Assembly (NCBI GenBank): GCA_016630905.1
Contig: WBMQ01000012.1
Location: 620,001-684,000, forward strand
Reading direction: 5' to 3'
DNA: 64,000 nt
Origin: Capillidium heterosporum
Lineage: Eukaryota > Entomophthoromycota > Entomophthoromycetes > Entomophthorales > Capillidiaceae
Position numbers and translations under genes: made by a program
Shown here: positions 34,433 to 43,894 of the stretch, piece by piece
How positions within the stretch are numbered: position 1 is the stretch's first letter
Layout of the letters: each line of letters begins with the position of its first letter
Notes under the pieces: generated by a model
What the model saw: the letters and a program-made list of their open reading frames with translations, nothing else
What the model was told of the DNA's origin: nothing
Database searches by the model: none

Positions 34433-35366
34433 GTTTTGATAAATATGTCTAATCTAGTAGTTTGTCCCATTTATATAGTGTTTCGACAGTTAGGTTGCCA
34501 AGTCATCTGGTACGCAATGTAGGTAAAAATAGATTTCATACTATGTCTTCTGGTATATCAGCTGGTGTATCCTTATATTGAAGGGGTGGAGTCTTTAACC
34601 TATTCTGTATGGCTTTCGAAGGTGTGATTCAAAAACTATATACTTTTATGGTTGATCGTAGGTTAGCTTTCACGTTGCTGATAACCAGCAACCAATACTT
34701 GAAAACAGTAGAGTTTAAAGTTTCAATATATGATATGATTTTAGATATGCTATCAGTCAAAGATCATAGCAGATGAAGGTTAATTAGTGTTGCCTATAAG
34801 CTTTGAAGGAGGGTTACTCACAGCCCTTACTTTTGATTCTAACGATGATAGATCTGATAGTATTTAAAAATATGCTGTCTTTTGAGTGAAAAATAAATCT
34901 ATGGTAGATTGAAAAGAAAAGCACTTTAAGCCTTTGTATCTTATTCACTTGTTATTTAATGATGTGTTAATCAAAGTTAGAGACTTTTATCAACGTATCT
35001 ATGTTGAAAAGATAAATTTCAAAGCCAAAGTATTACTCTTTCATTGTATAAGTGACAAGGTAGATTGAACCACTTTAATAGAAAAGCCTTTGTAAGAAAG
35101 CTTGTTACATCCTCGAAACGGTAGGATATCTATTCTATATATGGTAGTTATATCTTTGAAGAAATTGAAAGTAAAATGTAGATCCAAACAGCAAAGAAAT
35201 TAACTGTGGGCTACAAACTGTTGTAATTTATACGTATAGTAAAATGAAAAGTAGATGGGACATATAGAATTATTAAAGGTGTTAATCTTGCTAGTAATCT
35301 CTATCTTTCGAATTATGAGTTGATAATATACATCAAAGCTTATATATTCGTCAAAAAATCTGATGG
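34433..35366. other. AT-rich spacer between tandem minus genes
   Basis: Hexosaminidase promoter side; no coding signal was recognised. Confidence 0.5.
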
Positions 35367-36191
35367 TTATTTATTTAAAAGTAGGTTGACCGTTTTCAAG
35401 TCGGGTGTAGCTCCCTTACTCAGCATATAGTTGTAGATGGATTTGTGGTTACTCTTAACTGCTAGTTTGATAGCTACTTTGTCTAAGTTGGCATTGTAGC
35501 TGATCAACAGTTTAGCTAATTGTAAGTAACCTTTACGACATGCTATACGTAGTGGTAAGCTTTCTTGACAATTGACATCAACATTTTGTTGTAAGAAGTA
35601 ATCAACTATGGTCAAGTTATTTTCCTTACATGCTTCGATTAGTAAAGAAGCAGGTCGAGGTCCTCCCAATTTAAAGGAGCGGTTTAAAAGACAGGTTATC
35701 AGTTGATGGTTGGAAAATTGAGAGTCGTAGGTGAGGACATGGTTTGGGATCGGTTGGCAGGTGTACTTTTTTAAAATAAGGTCAGGACATACTTTAGGAT
35801 AGTCTGTTAAATTTATCAGTTTTTGCAATTGGTTGACAGGTCTATTACTGAAATTCCCCTTATCGATTTTCATTCTCTTTTTATTAGGTTCATTATCTAA
35901 AGCCTCTTTAGCTTCCTTCTGAGATAGCAGTTGGATATAATGGTATGCCTTTGCTTCACTGAATTGTAAAAATTTCAAATTGTAGAAGGGCCATCGTACA
36001 CTTTCATTGAGAACCCTTATGGGGTCATGTTGGTACTTGATTAGGAGATACTCGTATTGGATTTGGGTAGATTTTCCTATATTATTAAAGAGGTTGTTGG
36101 TCCGAAATAAGTTGGTGTTTTGAGCCCATGCCGCTATTAACTCTAAAATTTCGTAGGGGAGATCGGTGAGATGGATACCTTGTTGGATCAT
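35367..36191 (-). CDS. F-box-like/ankyrin-repeat protein, 274 aa
   Basis: Single exon. The first ~40 residues (LTDLPYEILELIAAWAQNTNL) fit a short F-box-like helix pair with the LP..I motif. A basic stretch (NKKRMKIDK) near residue 105 could be a nuclear signal. The C-terminal ~90 residues contain three to four ankyrin repeats: PASLLIEACKENNLTIVDYF, LPLRIACRKGYLQLAKLLI, and IKLAVKSNHKSIYNYMLSKG. F-box plus ankyrin proteins are often substrate adaptors of SCF ubiquitin ligases, and this layout is frequent in early-diverging fungi. The F-box part is weak, so the adaptor role is inference; the ankyrin repeats are clear. Confidence 0.75.
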   Translation of the reverse strand: MIQQGIHLTDLPYEILELIAAWAQNTNLFRTNNLFNNIGKSTQIQYEYLLIKYQHDPIRVLNESVRWPFYNLKFLQFSEAKAYHYIQLLSQKEAKEALDNEPNKKRMKIDKGNFSNRPVNQLQKLINLTDYPKVCPDLILKKYTCQPIPNHVLTYDSQFSNHQLITCLLNRSFKLGGPRPASLLIEACKENNLTIVDYFLQQNVDVNCQESLPLRIACRKGYLQLAKLLISYNANLDKVAIKLAVKSNHKSIYNYMLSKGATPDLKTVNLLLNK

Positions 36192-37252
36192 GGAGGTGAT
36201 CAGTTTCTAAATTTGAAAAGTTTAAAAATTTTGAACTTGAGCATGATTCAAGGATAAATCTTTAGCGAATCAAAGCAACTTTGAGAAAGTCCAAGCCACT
36301 AGCTGAATTAATTTCGATAGATTTACTCCAATTACTCAATTGGATTCATAAGTTTGCATGCTTTACAAGCTAAAGTTACAAAATTTTGAAATGCTTGATA
36401 CTTTTGAAGGAAGCTTTGGCAAAAAGTTCAAGATATTAATTTTCAAACTTGGAATACCAAGTAGAGCTTTTTGCTTTTATTACTTGAGTTTATCATTAAA
36501 TCAAAGGTTATGCCACTACAGCTCGTAAAAATAGTAGTTTCTTGTAGATATTTTGAACTTGGAGGAGTGTTTAGCTTTGTAAAATATTGCTAATGAAGAG
36601 TCAAAATAACTTTGTGGAATTGAAATAGTTTTGTTCAAATTGCTAGTATCTTTCAATATGTTTTATAAAAAATTGGGTTATATACACTGGGCTGAGTAGC
36701 ACTGTGTAAGCTAGCAATTAGATAGCTTTACTTTGAAATTACAAAGCTATAGTAAATATTTACCGTTTTGCTTTAATATACACTAGTGACTAACTTTTAG
36801 TAAATGAGCTGAAAACTTTGCAAGTTATGCTTTTGGAAGTTTGTACACATCATGGTAGTCCAAAGCAACTTGACGTCAACAAATATTTAATTTGAGTGAC
36901 TTTCTTTAAAAGTTAGCATATTCTTTTGATAATAAATTGAATTAACAGGCTAATTACTTGGCACTACTTTGATTATAGACATGAACTAGAAGACAAGTTA
37001 CTTCAGATTCCAAGTAAAATAGTGAAGCACCACTTATTTTCGAACTTCCAAATCTATATTCGATTAGAAACTGGTTTGTAGCGAAAGGTTAAGTGTGGAG
37101 AAATTTCAAAGTATAGGTAAAATAGAGTGGGTATCAACGCTATCAGCCAACATCTTTCAAGTATCTTTTAAAGTGAGTTAACGTTACCTTGAGAATTAGA
37201 ATTGAGTGCAGTTAAAGATTTATTTTGCTTACCAGTTTAATTTCAATATACA
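36192..37252. other. Divergent AT-rich spacer
   Basis: It lies between the ankyrin gene (minus) and the 37253 gene (plus) and so presumably contains both promoters. Nothing else is recognised. Confidence 0.5.
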
Positions 37253-38524
37253 ATGGAAGATAGATGGAAAGACAAGTTGATGTTGTTTCAAGAATTAATT
37301 CAGCAGACGTTGCTAGGTTTTTTAAGTGAAAGTGAAGACACGACTATTAAAAGGTTAAATGAAGGCTGGTATAGAGAGTTGTTGAAAGAAGAGGAATTTA
37401 CAAAGGTAACTTTTTAACTGTAGTTTAATTATACTTATGATTTCTATTTTTTGAGGAATGCAGGATGCCAAGAAAGTTAATTTAGCATACTATGAAGATT
37501 TAAGTCTTAAGTTGAGGAAAAAGGTTAAAGAAATGGATGGAAGTTGGTACTTTGGATTTTTACCTAGACCGTTCTATAAAGTTTTGGCTAATAATCTGTT
37601 TTATTTGTTGAGGATGAATACTGTTGAGTTTCCAAAGTACTTGAAAGTTAAAGTAGACAACCAACTTATGTCAGAGCCTAAGGGATTGGAGAGGTACTTG
37701 CTTTTGACTTTTGCTTTTTATTAAAATGAGTTTTTTATTTAATAGGATTAAACAGCTGGAAGCTAAGCTGCGACAAGGCCAACTGCAGTTCAGTAAAGAT
37801 TTGGTTACTTTTGAATTGGACGGTATAGGGAAACTGAAAAGCTTCACTTTCTATGAGTTCTTCAGGTATTTTTTGTGGGATAAAAGGTACTTATTCTTTT
37901 CAATAGTACTTTGATACCCGCTGACTTTAATTTGCTATTTGGCTACTTTGAAACGGAAGGCAGTATCTTACGTAGCTTAGATTTTGAAGAAAAGGTGTTG
38001 TTGCCTCCTTCCATCGACACCTGTATACAGACCTTCAACTCTTTTAATACAGTTGAACCACCAAAGACAGCTAACAAAAACTTGAAGGTTAGTCAGCTGA
38101 CAGTAGGTGCTAGAGCTTTGACAAAACACTGTCACCGCGACTCTACCCATCAGTTTTGGGCTATAAGTGAGGGATGTAAGTACTTTGATATGCTTTAAGT
38201 TTTCTCTAACTGATTTATAACCAGCTGAACCGATGAAAAATGATCTGGCCAACGACATGTTGATCAAGATCGTCGAGGATATCGGATGGATCAATTTGCA
38301 CTATCTACCGGTGAGTTTTAATTAATGAATGGTAAATTTAATTTCTGACTTAGAACAAAACGATGACTTTTGAAATTCGCCACAAATTGGGGTACGGGGC
38401 TCGATGGCATTTAAGTTGGTTGAAGGATGCTGAAGGGAATGAAGGTGATGGGATCGATGTAGCGTTTCGAGGGTTATTGGAACCACAGATGTTGGATGGG
38501 CATCTATTGGGTTGGTCCCATTAG
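37253..38524 (+). CDS. Conserved protein of unknown function, 6 exons, ~349 aa
   Basis: Exons: 37253-37405, 37464-37693, 37746-37886, 37907-38175, 38225-38310, 38354-38524. The gene lacks a domain I can name, but the C-terminal half has the look of a conserved eukaryotic family: LTVGARALTKHCHRDSTHQF, WAISEGSEPMKNDLAND, WINLHYLPN, FEIRHKLGYGARWHLSW and FRGLLEPQMLDGHLLGW. The invariant-looking His/Arg/Trp cluster (KHCHRD, GYGARW) could be a ligand or metal site, but this is speculation. There is no signal peptide and no membrane segment. The junction between exons 3 and 4 is uncertain. The frame is kept either by a 20-base intron (37887-37906, GTACTT...CAATAG) or by one missing T in the run at 37910-37912 with no intron. 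The other four introns are normal in size and phase. Confidence 0.75.
37887..37906 (+). other. Candidate 20-base intron
   Basis: A GTACTT donor, a pyrimidine-rich interior and a CAATAG acceptor, exactly frame-preserving between AAA-AG and T-ACT. All other introns in the window are at least ~37 bases, so a one-base homopolymer error at 37910-37912 is the competing explanation. Confidence 0.35.
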
Positions 38525-39012
38525 TTTTCGATTGTAGCTTTATTTTACATCGAGTTAGTAAGTCGATCATCCTTTTCTGTAGGAGCATTGCGTTATACGA
38601 AGATATTTATTAAATAAATTGCATACTTTATTGGAGCATATTAGTATATATATATGTTCTTTTCAAGGTTAGGTGGATTAAAGTTATGTTGCATTTAAAT
38701 CAATATTTAAAAATGGTGAAAATTGTATTCAAGTACAAAAAATATGTAGATTACATTATTAAGGACAAAATGTCAACAAGTCATCACTTGAAGCTTTGTT
38801 GGCAATTAAAAGTTAAAAATTAGACACTTGAAAAAGCTCGAATGTAATACGAGCTACCAAGATTTTTAGGATAAATTCAAATGGATATTCTCATTAACAC
38901 TGTAAGATATTCGTTTCAATTATAAAACTATCCATCTCATGTAGATAATAAATCCTAAAAACAACAAACTAAATAAAAGTAAATGTAGTTTAAAAATCTA
39001 AAGAAAATAAAT
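38525..39012. other. Spacer between convergent genes
   Basis: Contains AATAAA-like sequence near 38612; otherwise nothing is recognised. Confidence 0.45.
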
Positions 39013-39321
39013 TTACTCGGCCACCAACTTGTTTTCCTTTCTAAATCCAGAATAACAACTCTTGCACAAGTGGTGCATAAGTTTGGGTTGACCGCAGCTG
39101 AAGCATGGGGCTATGTTGTTCAAATTCTTCAATCCTTTGCCGGAACTTCTCATACGTTTCTTAGCATAGGAAGTCTTCTTCTTAGGCACCGCTTTTAGGA
39201 GACTGTCGGTGACTAACCAACCTACTAGCGAAGGGATTTTGAAAATTTGAGTAAAACTTTGGTTGAAAGTTGGCAAGTTGAATAAGGTGAAACGGCGATA
39301 TAAATTTAAACTCAGACTCAT
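39013..39321 (-). CDS. MRPL32: Mitochondrial ribosomal protein bL32m
   Basis: Single exon, 102 aa. A basic, Phe/Leu-rich leader (LNLYRRFTLFNLPTFNQ) has the composition of a mitochondrial presequence. After it comes the L32 core: AVPKKKTSYAKKRMRSSGKG, then a Cys4 zinc ribbon (CFSCGQPKLMHHLCKSC). In yeast the presequence of MrpL32 is cleaved by the m-AAA protease, and cleavage controls mitochondrial ribosome assembly; the zinc ribbon folds against that protease. Length and order fit the family. PHB1, which regulates m-AAA, is 9 kb away, but that proximity is probably coincidental. The nearest gene upstream on this strand is the trypsin-like protease. Confidence 0.92.
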   Translation of the reverse strand: MSLSLNLYRRFTLFNLPTFNQSFTQIFKIPSLVGWLVTDSLLKAVPKKKTSYAKKRMRSSGKGLKNLNNIAPCFSCGQPKLMHHLCKSCYSGFRKENKLVAE

Positions 39322-40160
39322 TTTTGTGATCTATCTAGTTGGATTATATTGGAGCTGAAGGGCTGGGTAGGCTGTTATCTATGTTCTCTGCTTCACTAAA
39401 GTTGAAAGGGTTGGCCTTCTGGCGGTGACACTAAGTTGTTGCTCTTTAGCTGAAACTTGGAAATTTGAACAATTTTTTTGGCTTTGTTAGTGATGGGCTT
39501 TGCTTTGAACCAATAGAATTAACTTCATTCTGATAGAGATTTCGGTATAAATATTGGACATTTAATTGGAATTGTATTGCAGTCTTTTAAATAAGAAGTT
39601 TGGACAAAGTTTTTTTAAAGTTGAAGGAAAAGATTCAAATTGCCTGGGGCCATTAGAATCTATAGTTGGAAAGTATTGGAGAAGGCTATTTGTTTATAGA
39701 AATGATGGTTTTCATATTAATTAAGTGGTCTATATCAAACTACTTAATAGCAGTGTCAATAGCCTTATAGTTTTGTATTGTAGCTACGATCACTGGATTG
39801 ATATCTTAAGTGATCAGGTTAGCTACGTGGCATCCATTTCTTGAACTTAGGACAGATATTTATTGGAGTTTCCAAGTAATATAAGCTTATTGAAGGAAGC
39901 GGGAATGGAATTAAAAATAAATGAGCTGAAGTAAAGCTAAAGTTCACCTTCCCTTTCATGAAAATGTTTAAATAGTACAGTTGGACTACCTTTACAAAGT
40001 TGAAGTTCGGCACATAGTTTCTAATCATTTATACATTAGGATTAGATTTAACAAATATTTTGATGCTACTTATTACAAATACTTAGATATGTATAATAGA
40101 GATAAATTTGAAAAATACAAAAGAGCATCAGTTTACATTTATTAAAATTTTAAACGCTAT
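39322..40160. other. AT-rich spacer between tandem minus genes
   Basis: MRPL32 upstream region; the short minus frame 39819-40028 has no support. Confidence 0.5.
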
Positions 40161-41147
40161 CTACATCCTTCTCCTATCTACAATCGTTCTACTGACCCTT
40201 ATAAAAGTTAAAACCCATAGATACTCTTGAACCCCTTTAAGGACTTTTTGAAATACTCTACTACCACCATTTTTCATCTTCGATACCAACCCCTCTTTGT
40301 TAACCTCCTTTGTAGTGTCTAGAATCCATTGGTAGTAACTGGAAATTCGGGTGAACCCATCGGGTAACTGCATGTTGAGTCTACACTTCTCTTCACCGAA
40401 ACTGACTAAACCAACTTGTACAAATTCGATCTTGCTCTTATTATTCCTTAGATAGAACAGTGGACCTCCTGAATCGCCGTTGCACACTGACTGTGAACCA
40501 TCGGGTGATAACGTACATATCTTGCCCTCCATATCGATCTCGTTGTTCCATCGTTCTTGGCATTCCTCCTTGGTCAAGATCTTCAACGAAGCTACCTGTA
40601 GCTTGTTGGCTGATTGCTCCTTATCATAATCAACGTAACCCCAGCCAATTACCGTTACTTTGGGGAGGAGTTGGTCAAAATACTCTGAGTTGTTGGCTAA
40701 AGTTACGTACTCGACTCCTAGGGAATTAGGAATTGGTTTTGCTAACTTCCAGATAGCTATGTCATCCTTCAAAGTCTCCAAGTTGTATCCGTCGTGTATA
40801 GCCATCTTGGAAACTGGCAAGTCTAGCCCATGATCCTGCTTCGCTGTTTTACTTAGGTCATGTCGCTTGATAGAAACCTGCTTCTCAATAGGTTTACCTT
40901 CCGAACAGTGGGCGGCCGTCAATATGGTAGTTGGGTTTAATAACGAGCCTCCACAGTAAGGCTGACCTAAATGTTTCAAAGCTACTACAAATTTGTAAAA
41001 GTAGGGGGCAGCTTCACTGTTCTCGGCCGATGTTGAGTTGAGGGCATCTTGGATAATACTGTAGTCTCCATCTTTGACAATTACGCTGCTGTTGATGGTG
41101 GTTAGGAGTAGGGGGAGTACCAGGATGGTTTGAAGCGAAGGTTTCAT
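40161..41147 (-). CDS. Secreted trypsin/chymotrypsin-like serine protease (S1A), 328 aa
   Basis: Single exon. A signal peptide (TILVLPLLLTTINSS) precedes a ~40-residue propeptide-like segment. The S1 fold shows the catalytic His in ILTAAHCSEG, Asp in LKDDIAIWKL and Ser in CNGDSGGPLFY. PYCGGSLLNPT, VIGWGY and QLPDGFTRISSYYQWI are also typical. No RIVGG-type activation site is obvious, so processing of the zymogen is unclear. After YQWILDTT there is a basic ~45-residue tail (KNGGSRVFQKVLKGVQEYL and on) not usual for the family; it may be read-through after a frameshift or a real extension. Secreted S1A proteases are rare in most fungi and expanded in entomophthoralean insect pathogens, where they help to digest host cuticle. 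That ecological reading is inference. Confidence 0.9.
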   Translation of the reverse strand: MKPSLQTILVLPLLLTTINSSVIVKDGDYSIIQDALNSTSAENSEAAPYFYKFVVALKHLGQPYCGGSLLNPTTILTAAHCSEGKPIEKQVSIKRHDLSKTAKQDHGLDLPVSKMAIHDGYNLETLKDDIAIWKLAKPIPNSLGVEYVTLANNSEYFDQLLPKVTVIGWGYVDYDKEQSANKLQVASLKILTKEECQERWNNEIDMEGKICTLSPDGSQSVCNGDSGGPLFYLRNNKSKIEFVQVGLVSFGEEKCRLNMQLPDGFTRISSYYQWILDTTKEVNKEGLVSKMKNGGSRVFQKVLKGVQEYLWVLTFIRVSRTIVDRRRM

Positions 41148-42013
41148 TAAGATGATTGACTAACTTGATTAGGTTCACTGAATTAATTTTGTTATTCGAA
41201 AAAGTTGTGGTTGGTGTCTACGTTTTTATGTTCAAGTAAACGAAGGCCAAACTTCTAAAATTAGCCCTTTGTAAAGTGGCGTTTTCAAGACAAAGACGGA
41301 TAATTTTTTAGTGGTGGAACGGGCAAATTCTACTTATCCGCATTAGTTCCGAATTGCACTGTAAATCCATGCCAATATTTAGAAAAGTTCCTGCTGCCAA
41401 AATTTTCCCTTTTGGATCTACTCCATCTATTGTCACCTCCCTCATATAATGACCATCAAGTTCTTATACTTGAATGGAAAGGAAAGAAAAAGTGATAGAT
41501 TAGTTTCTATACATCTCGTTCAAAGCGATAGAACAATTTTTTTGATGAATCAAGATGCCTTTTATAAAATACATATTTTCGAAAGTATCGGATCGACTTA
41601 TACATAGTCCTTTTAAACCTGTACAGTCGTTAAAGAATTATCAATAGGTAGGTGCATACTACCTAAATCTACAAGCCGTCTACTATCAAAGACTACTTTC
41701 CTTCAAAAATACTAAACTAAGCTGTTGCTTATGTAAAAGTTAGGAGCCAAATATAGCGGATATTCTTGCAAATATATATAGCGCCAAAGATTTAAATTAA
41801 AAAGTATTGTATATACTACAAATAATTTATTGCCTGGGTAGATAAATATTGAGGTAAAGGGGTGCTCGCCCACTTTTAGAGAAAAATGATTTGTGTATGT
41901 GTGTTGATGGGAAATCAAGGCTGGTTAAATTTTAGGTAGCTCGCTACCCTACATAAAAAGATGTCAAATAAGAAATGTTGAAATCAATAAGCAACTTTGA
42001 ACTGTCAAAAAGT
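41148..42013. other. AT-rich spacer between tandem minus genes
   Basis: Upstream region of the protease; no other signal was recognised. Confidence 0.5.
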
Positions 42014-43894
42014 TTAAAAGTGGTACGGATTCGACAACTGTGGGGACATAAAATTCCCTCTACTTGTGAAATGCTCCAAGTTGACGTTGGTCGTTGGACT
42101 GAACCCACCTGCCGATCCACTAAACGAACTGGAAGTTGGCGAAAGTTCTTGCTTTATGTAGCCGTGCCCATGCTCCATCCCATTAGAGAGATCCCGCACC
42201 ATCTTGCTATCCAAAAAATTCAAGTTCCTACGCACGGGGATCAAGATCTGTAGATAATAATTGGCAATGGGACAGGTCAAGACGAATTGATCTAAAAGGT
42301 TGTAGGCGACTTCAAATTGATTCTTAGCTAAATTGGATTTGGACCGGTTACCCACCTTCAAGTAGGTTTGATGGCACTTGAAGTAGAATAGACCAACCAG
42401 GTAAGCAAAGTAGGGTAAAGCAGGTAGCCATCGACCACTGGGATTAGCACGACAGACGTTGATGGAGTTTAGGATGAAATTTGCCGAAGGGAATCCAACA
42501 TCAGCAAAGTAGGTGCCTATGTCGTTGGAGGTAAATAGGGAAGGGATGTTTACCATGAGGAAGGTAGCGTTGAAGTAGATGGAGAAGCTGGCTTGGATAT
42601 CAGGGGAGCTGAACTTAGACCTCGAATTGAAGTTGGTATTAAACTGATTGCTCACCATGGGGTTTGGTTGCGCCAAGGGTGCCAGCCAGCCCAATTGTAC
42701 CTTTAAATTGTTGATCTGCTGCTCCCAATCAGGGAAATTGGAGCGATCTTCGAACCTTCGCGACCAGAAGTAAGCTAGTTTTAGTAGTTCGATGAGCTTG
42801 AGTCTGATGGTAGGTGCAACGCGGACCATGTAGTCAGCATCTTGTATCAAAGTTTGGATGACATTCTGGTCTATATCCTTCAAAGTGATATCCAAGCTGT
42901 TGCCATCGCTATCGACTAAATAAGTAGACCCCGACTCTAAGATTTCGGGGTCTCGAGCGCACATGAAGCTAGTACAGGAATCGCAGAAGAAAACCTCCCA
43001 CCAGATCTTACGTCGGATTGCTAGGCTGTTGCGATCCAAATCACCTCTATGTGGGAAGGCATCCAAGGTAGGTAGTCCTAGAACCTGACAGTACTTGATG
43101 GCGGCATTGACGTACATGGCGCATCTTAAGCCATCTCCTCGTGTGTACTCGACGACAGACATAATCAACAGTGCCTGAATCAACTCGATGCTGGCGACGT
43201 TGTACTTTTGCGTTAAAAGGAGCTTGCAGTTGTTGACAAAGATACTAACGATTTGGTCGTTGAGATTGCGGGTTTTGGTATCTAAACCTTCGGTACAGCA
43301 TAAGGTGAGAGCACACAACGAGTTGGCGACGACGGGGGACGTTGAACATAGAGATAACAGAAGAGATTTGTGATGGTTTAACCAGCCTTGGTTGTTACCG
43401 TTCTGTTTTACAGACTGCATTAGTTGCAAGCAGATATCACGAACGACTTGGCTTGGGGAGTACAGCTGGTGATCGGTTGAAGGCGAGATGAATTTGCTGA
43501 AGTTGGGGTCATCGTTGTAGGAAATGTGATGATCTGATGAACCCAGTGCTAAAAATGGGTTCTTATTAAAAGCTGTTGTGTTGGTAGTTGAAGGTGGTAT
43601 CGAATCTTTAGAACTGTGGGCGTACAAGGTAGAAAATTTCTCTAGTGCTTTGATACGGTTTTCAAACTTTTCGATAGTCTTGGCTACCAACTGTGTCGAT
43701 AGCACCTGCTTCTTCTTGTTGAGGGCATAGAGGCAAGACCTCGACTTCTTAGTACAAAAGCCACATTGGGGTTTTATGGAATCACATTTGATTTTACGTC
43801 GCCGACACTCCTCGCAGGAGACATTGAGGACTTGGTTGATATCGACTTCCTCCAAGTTGTTGATGGCTGAGGTTATGGTGGCTAGACTTTCCAT
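42014..43894 (-). CDS. Zn2Cys6 transcription factor with fungal_trans domain, 626 aa
   Basis: Single exon. The binuclear zinc cluster lies at about residues 25-60 (SCEECRRRKIKCDSIKPQCG then FCTKKSRSC), followed by a linker and a predicted coiled coil (QLVAKTIEKFENRIKALEKF). The middle is a fungal-specific transcription factor domain: LIQALLIMSVVEYTRGDGLR, MYVNAAIKYCQVLGLPTLDA, RRKIWWEVFFCDSCTSFMCA and a later helical part. The C-terminus is Ser/Gly/Asn-rich (SSFSGSAGGFSP). Such proteins bind CGG-type sites as dimers and regulate metabolism or drug responses; the target genes cannot be told from the sequence. The arrangement of zinc cluster, coiled coil and middle homology region is complete and uninterrupted. 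Confidence 0.93.
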   Translation of the reverse strand: MESLATITSAINNLEEVDINQVLNVSCEECRRRKIKCDSIKPQCGFCTKKSRSCLYALNKKKQVLSTQLVAKTIEKFENRIKALEKFSTLYAHSSKDSIPPSTTNTTAFNKNPFLALGSSDHHISYNDDPNFSKFISPSTDHQLYSPSQVVRDICLQLMQSVKQNGNNQGWLNHHKSLLLSLCSTSPVVANSLCALTLCCTEGLDTKTRNLNDQIVSIFVNNCKLLLTQKYNVASIELIQALLIMSVVEYTRGDGLRCAMYVNAAIKYCQVLGLPTLDAFPHRGDLDRNSLAIRRKIWWEVFFCDSCTSFMCARDPEILESGSTYLVDSDGNSLDITLKDIDQNVIQTLIQDADYMVRVAPTIRLKLIELLKLAYFWSRRFEDRSNFPDWEQQINNLKVQLGWLAPLAQPNPMVSNQFNTNFNSRSKFSSPDIQASFSIYFNATFLMVNIPSLFTSNDIGTYFADVGFPSANFILNSINVCRANPSGRWLPALPYFAYLVGLFYFKCHQTYLKVGNRSKSNLAKNQFEVAYNLLDQFVLTCPIANYYLQILIPVRRNLNFLDSKMVRDLSNGMEHGHGYIKQELSPTSSSFSGSAGGFSPTTNVNLEHFTSRGNFMSPQLSNPYHF

